From Streptomyces hygroscopicus (GTDB lineage: Bacteria; Actinomycetota; Actinomycetes; Streptomycetales; Streptomycetaceae): a stretch of 64,000 bases of DNA. The translations under genes were made by a program, and so were the position numbers. The notes beneath the pieces are model-generated. The model made no database searches. It was not told the DNA's origin and worked only from the letters and a program-made list of their open reading frames with translations. The stretch lies in the NCBI GenBank assembly GCA_002021875.1, contig CP018627.1, positions 7,874,001-7,938,000 on the forward strand, read 5' to 3'. Every line of letters begins with the position of its first letter. Position 1 is the stretch's first letter. Shown here piece by piece: positions 63,471-64,000 of this stretch.

Positions 63471-64000
63471 ATGAAGACAAGCGGACGAGGACTCGGCCGC
63501 CACGGCATCGCCCGCCGCCCGGGCCCGCACACCGGCGTCTCAGCGCTGCGCGGACGCGTGGCCGTTGTCACCGGAGCCGCCCGCGGCGTCGGCGCGGCCC
63601 TCGCCGCCGCGCTGTCCGAGGCCGGAGCACGGGTGGCGCTGCTCGGCCGGGAGGAGGAAAGGCTGCGGGAGGCGGCGGCCGGGCTGCCCGCGCCCACCCT
63701 GTGTGTCGAGGCGGACGTCACCGACCCGGCCGCCCTGGACGCCGCCGCACGCGAGGTCGAGGCACGGCTCGGCCCCGCCGACGTCGTGGTGGCCAACGCG
63801 GGCATCGCCGTCAGCGGGCCCTTCCGCGACACCGATGCCGGCCTGTGGCAGCGGGTCGTCGACGTCAACCTGACCGGCGCCGCCAACACCGTCAGGGCCT
63901 TCCTGCCCCACCTCACCCGCACTCGCGGCTACTTCCTCCAGGTCGCCTCCACCGCCTCGTTCGGCTCCGCGCCCATGATGAGCGCGTACTGCGCCTCCAA
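63471..64000 (+). CDS. Short-chain dehydrogenase/reductase (3' end outside window)
   Basis: ATG 63471 follows GGAGACGAGG. The 176 visible codons carry the SDR Rossmann fold: VAVVTGAARGVGAAL (about residues 30-44), CVEADVTDP, VVANAGIAVSG, a Ser in QVASTASFGS and the start of the YxxxK box as SAYCASK at the right edge. It uses NAD(P)H to reduce or oxidise a hydroxyl/keto group; the substrate is unknown. The basic N-terminal 25 residues are an extension to the usual fold. The reading frame runs off the window, so the length is not known. Confidence 0.9.
   Translation, partial: MKTSGRGLGRHGIARRPGPHTGVSALRGRVAVVTGAARGVGAALAAALSEAGARVALLGREEERLREAAAGLPAPTLCVEADVTDPAALDAAAREVEARLGPADVVVANAGIAVSGPFRDTDAGLWQRVVDVNLTGAANTVRAFLPHLTRTRGYFLQVASTASFGSAPMMSAYCAS

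Overview
The window looks like a Streptomyces chromosome segment. It has very high GC, frequent GTG starts, WhiB-type and PadR/XRE regulators, DUF1707, DUF402, DUF6542 and PIN-PhoH proteins, and a gene order I recall from the conserved Streptomyces core (ahpD-ahpC-oxyR, penicillin-binding protein, fumC, fumarase I, wbl-glpX, xseB-xseA, ispH-ppgK, ychF). No tRNA, rRNA, CRISPR array or prophage was seen.

Layout. 1-10000: a Tad (tight adherence) pilus locus: CpaB, a CpaE ATPase fused to a TadE-like segment, a second TadE-like protein with a long Gly-X-Y repeat extension, CpaF/TadA, TadB, TadC, the Flp pilin, a TadG-like protein, a lipoprotein and an OmpA-domain protein. The prepilin peptidase lies apart at 12676, behind an ArsB-type transporter, a cold-shock protein and a DUF192 protein. 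13450-16209: a probable 6C regulatory RNA, cis-prenyltransferase (uppS) and PIN-PhoH. 16638-19119: a secreted lytic transglycosylase-like protein and an AI-2E family permease. 19260-21469: the peroxide-defence set ahpD-ahpC divergent from oxyR. 21698-26665: a PadR-regulated ABC exporter operon and an SPFH/ribbon-helix-helix pair. 26898-29132: a class A penicillin-binding protein.

29207-32627 is a rearranged patch. The first codons of a shikimate dehydrogenase gene are joined to the 3' half of an Nramp-like gene. A palindromic operator follows, then a lone TnpB-like gene, then a TetR regulator that probably once faced the lost gene. 32683-54350 returns to core genes: a RsbU/SpoIIE-type phosphatase, methyltransferase, DUF402, fumC, a deacetylase-glycosyltransferase fusion, GH18, fumarase I, wbl, glpX, nitroreductase, exonuclease VII, ispH, ppgK and ychF.

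54877-64000 is accessory DNA. Its main content is a tightly overlapped three-gene operon encoding a TIR-domain protein, a degenerate P-loop protein and a membrane protein. The TIR tail and the P-loop protein head carry nearly the same Asn/Gly/Gln-rich motif, which suggests an effector and sensor joined by a prion-like adaptor. An XRE-TPR regulator, an AAA/DUF4143 ATPase, a frameshifted remnant and a cut-off SDR gene complete the region. A recurring oddity is short tandem repeats that begin inside a gene's last codons and carry its stop codon downstream.
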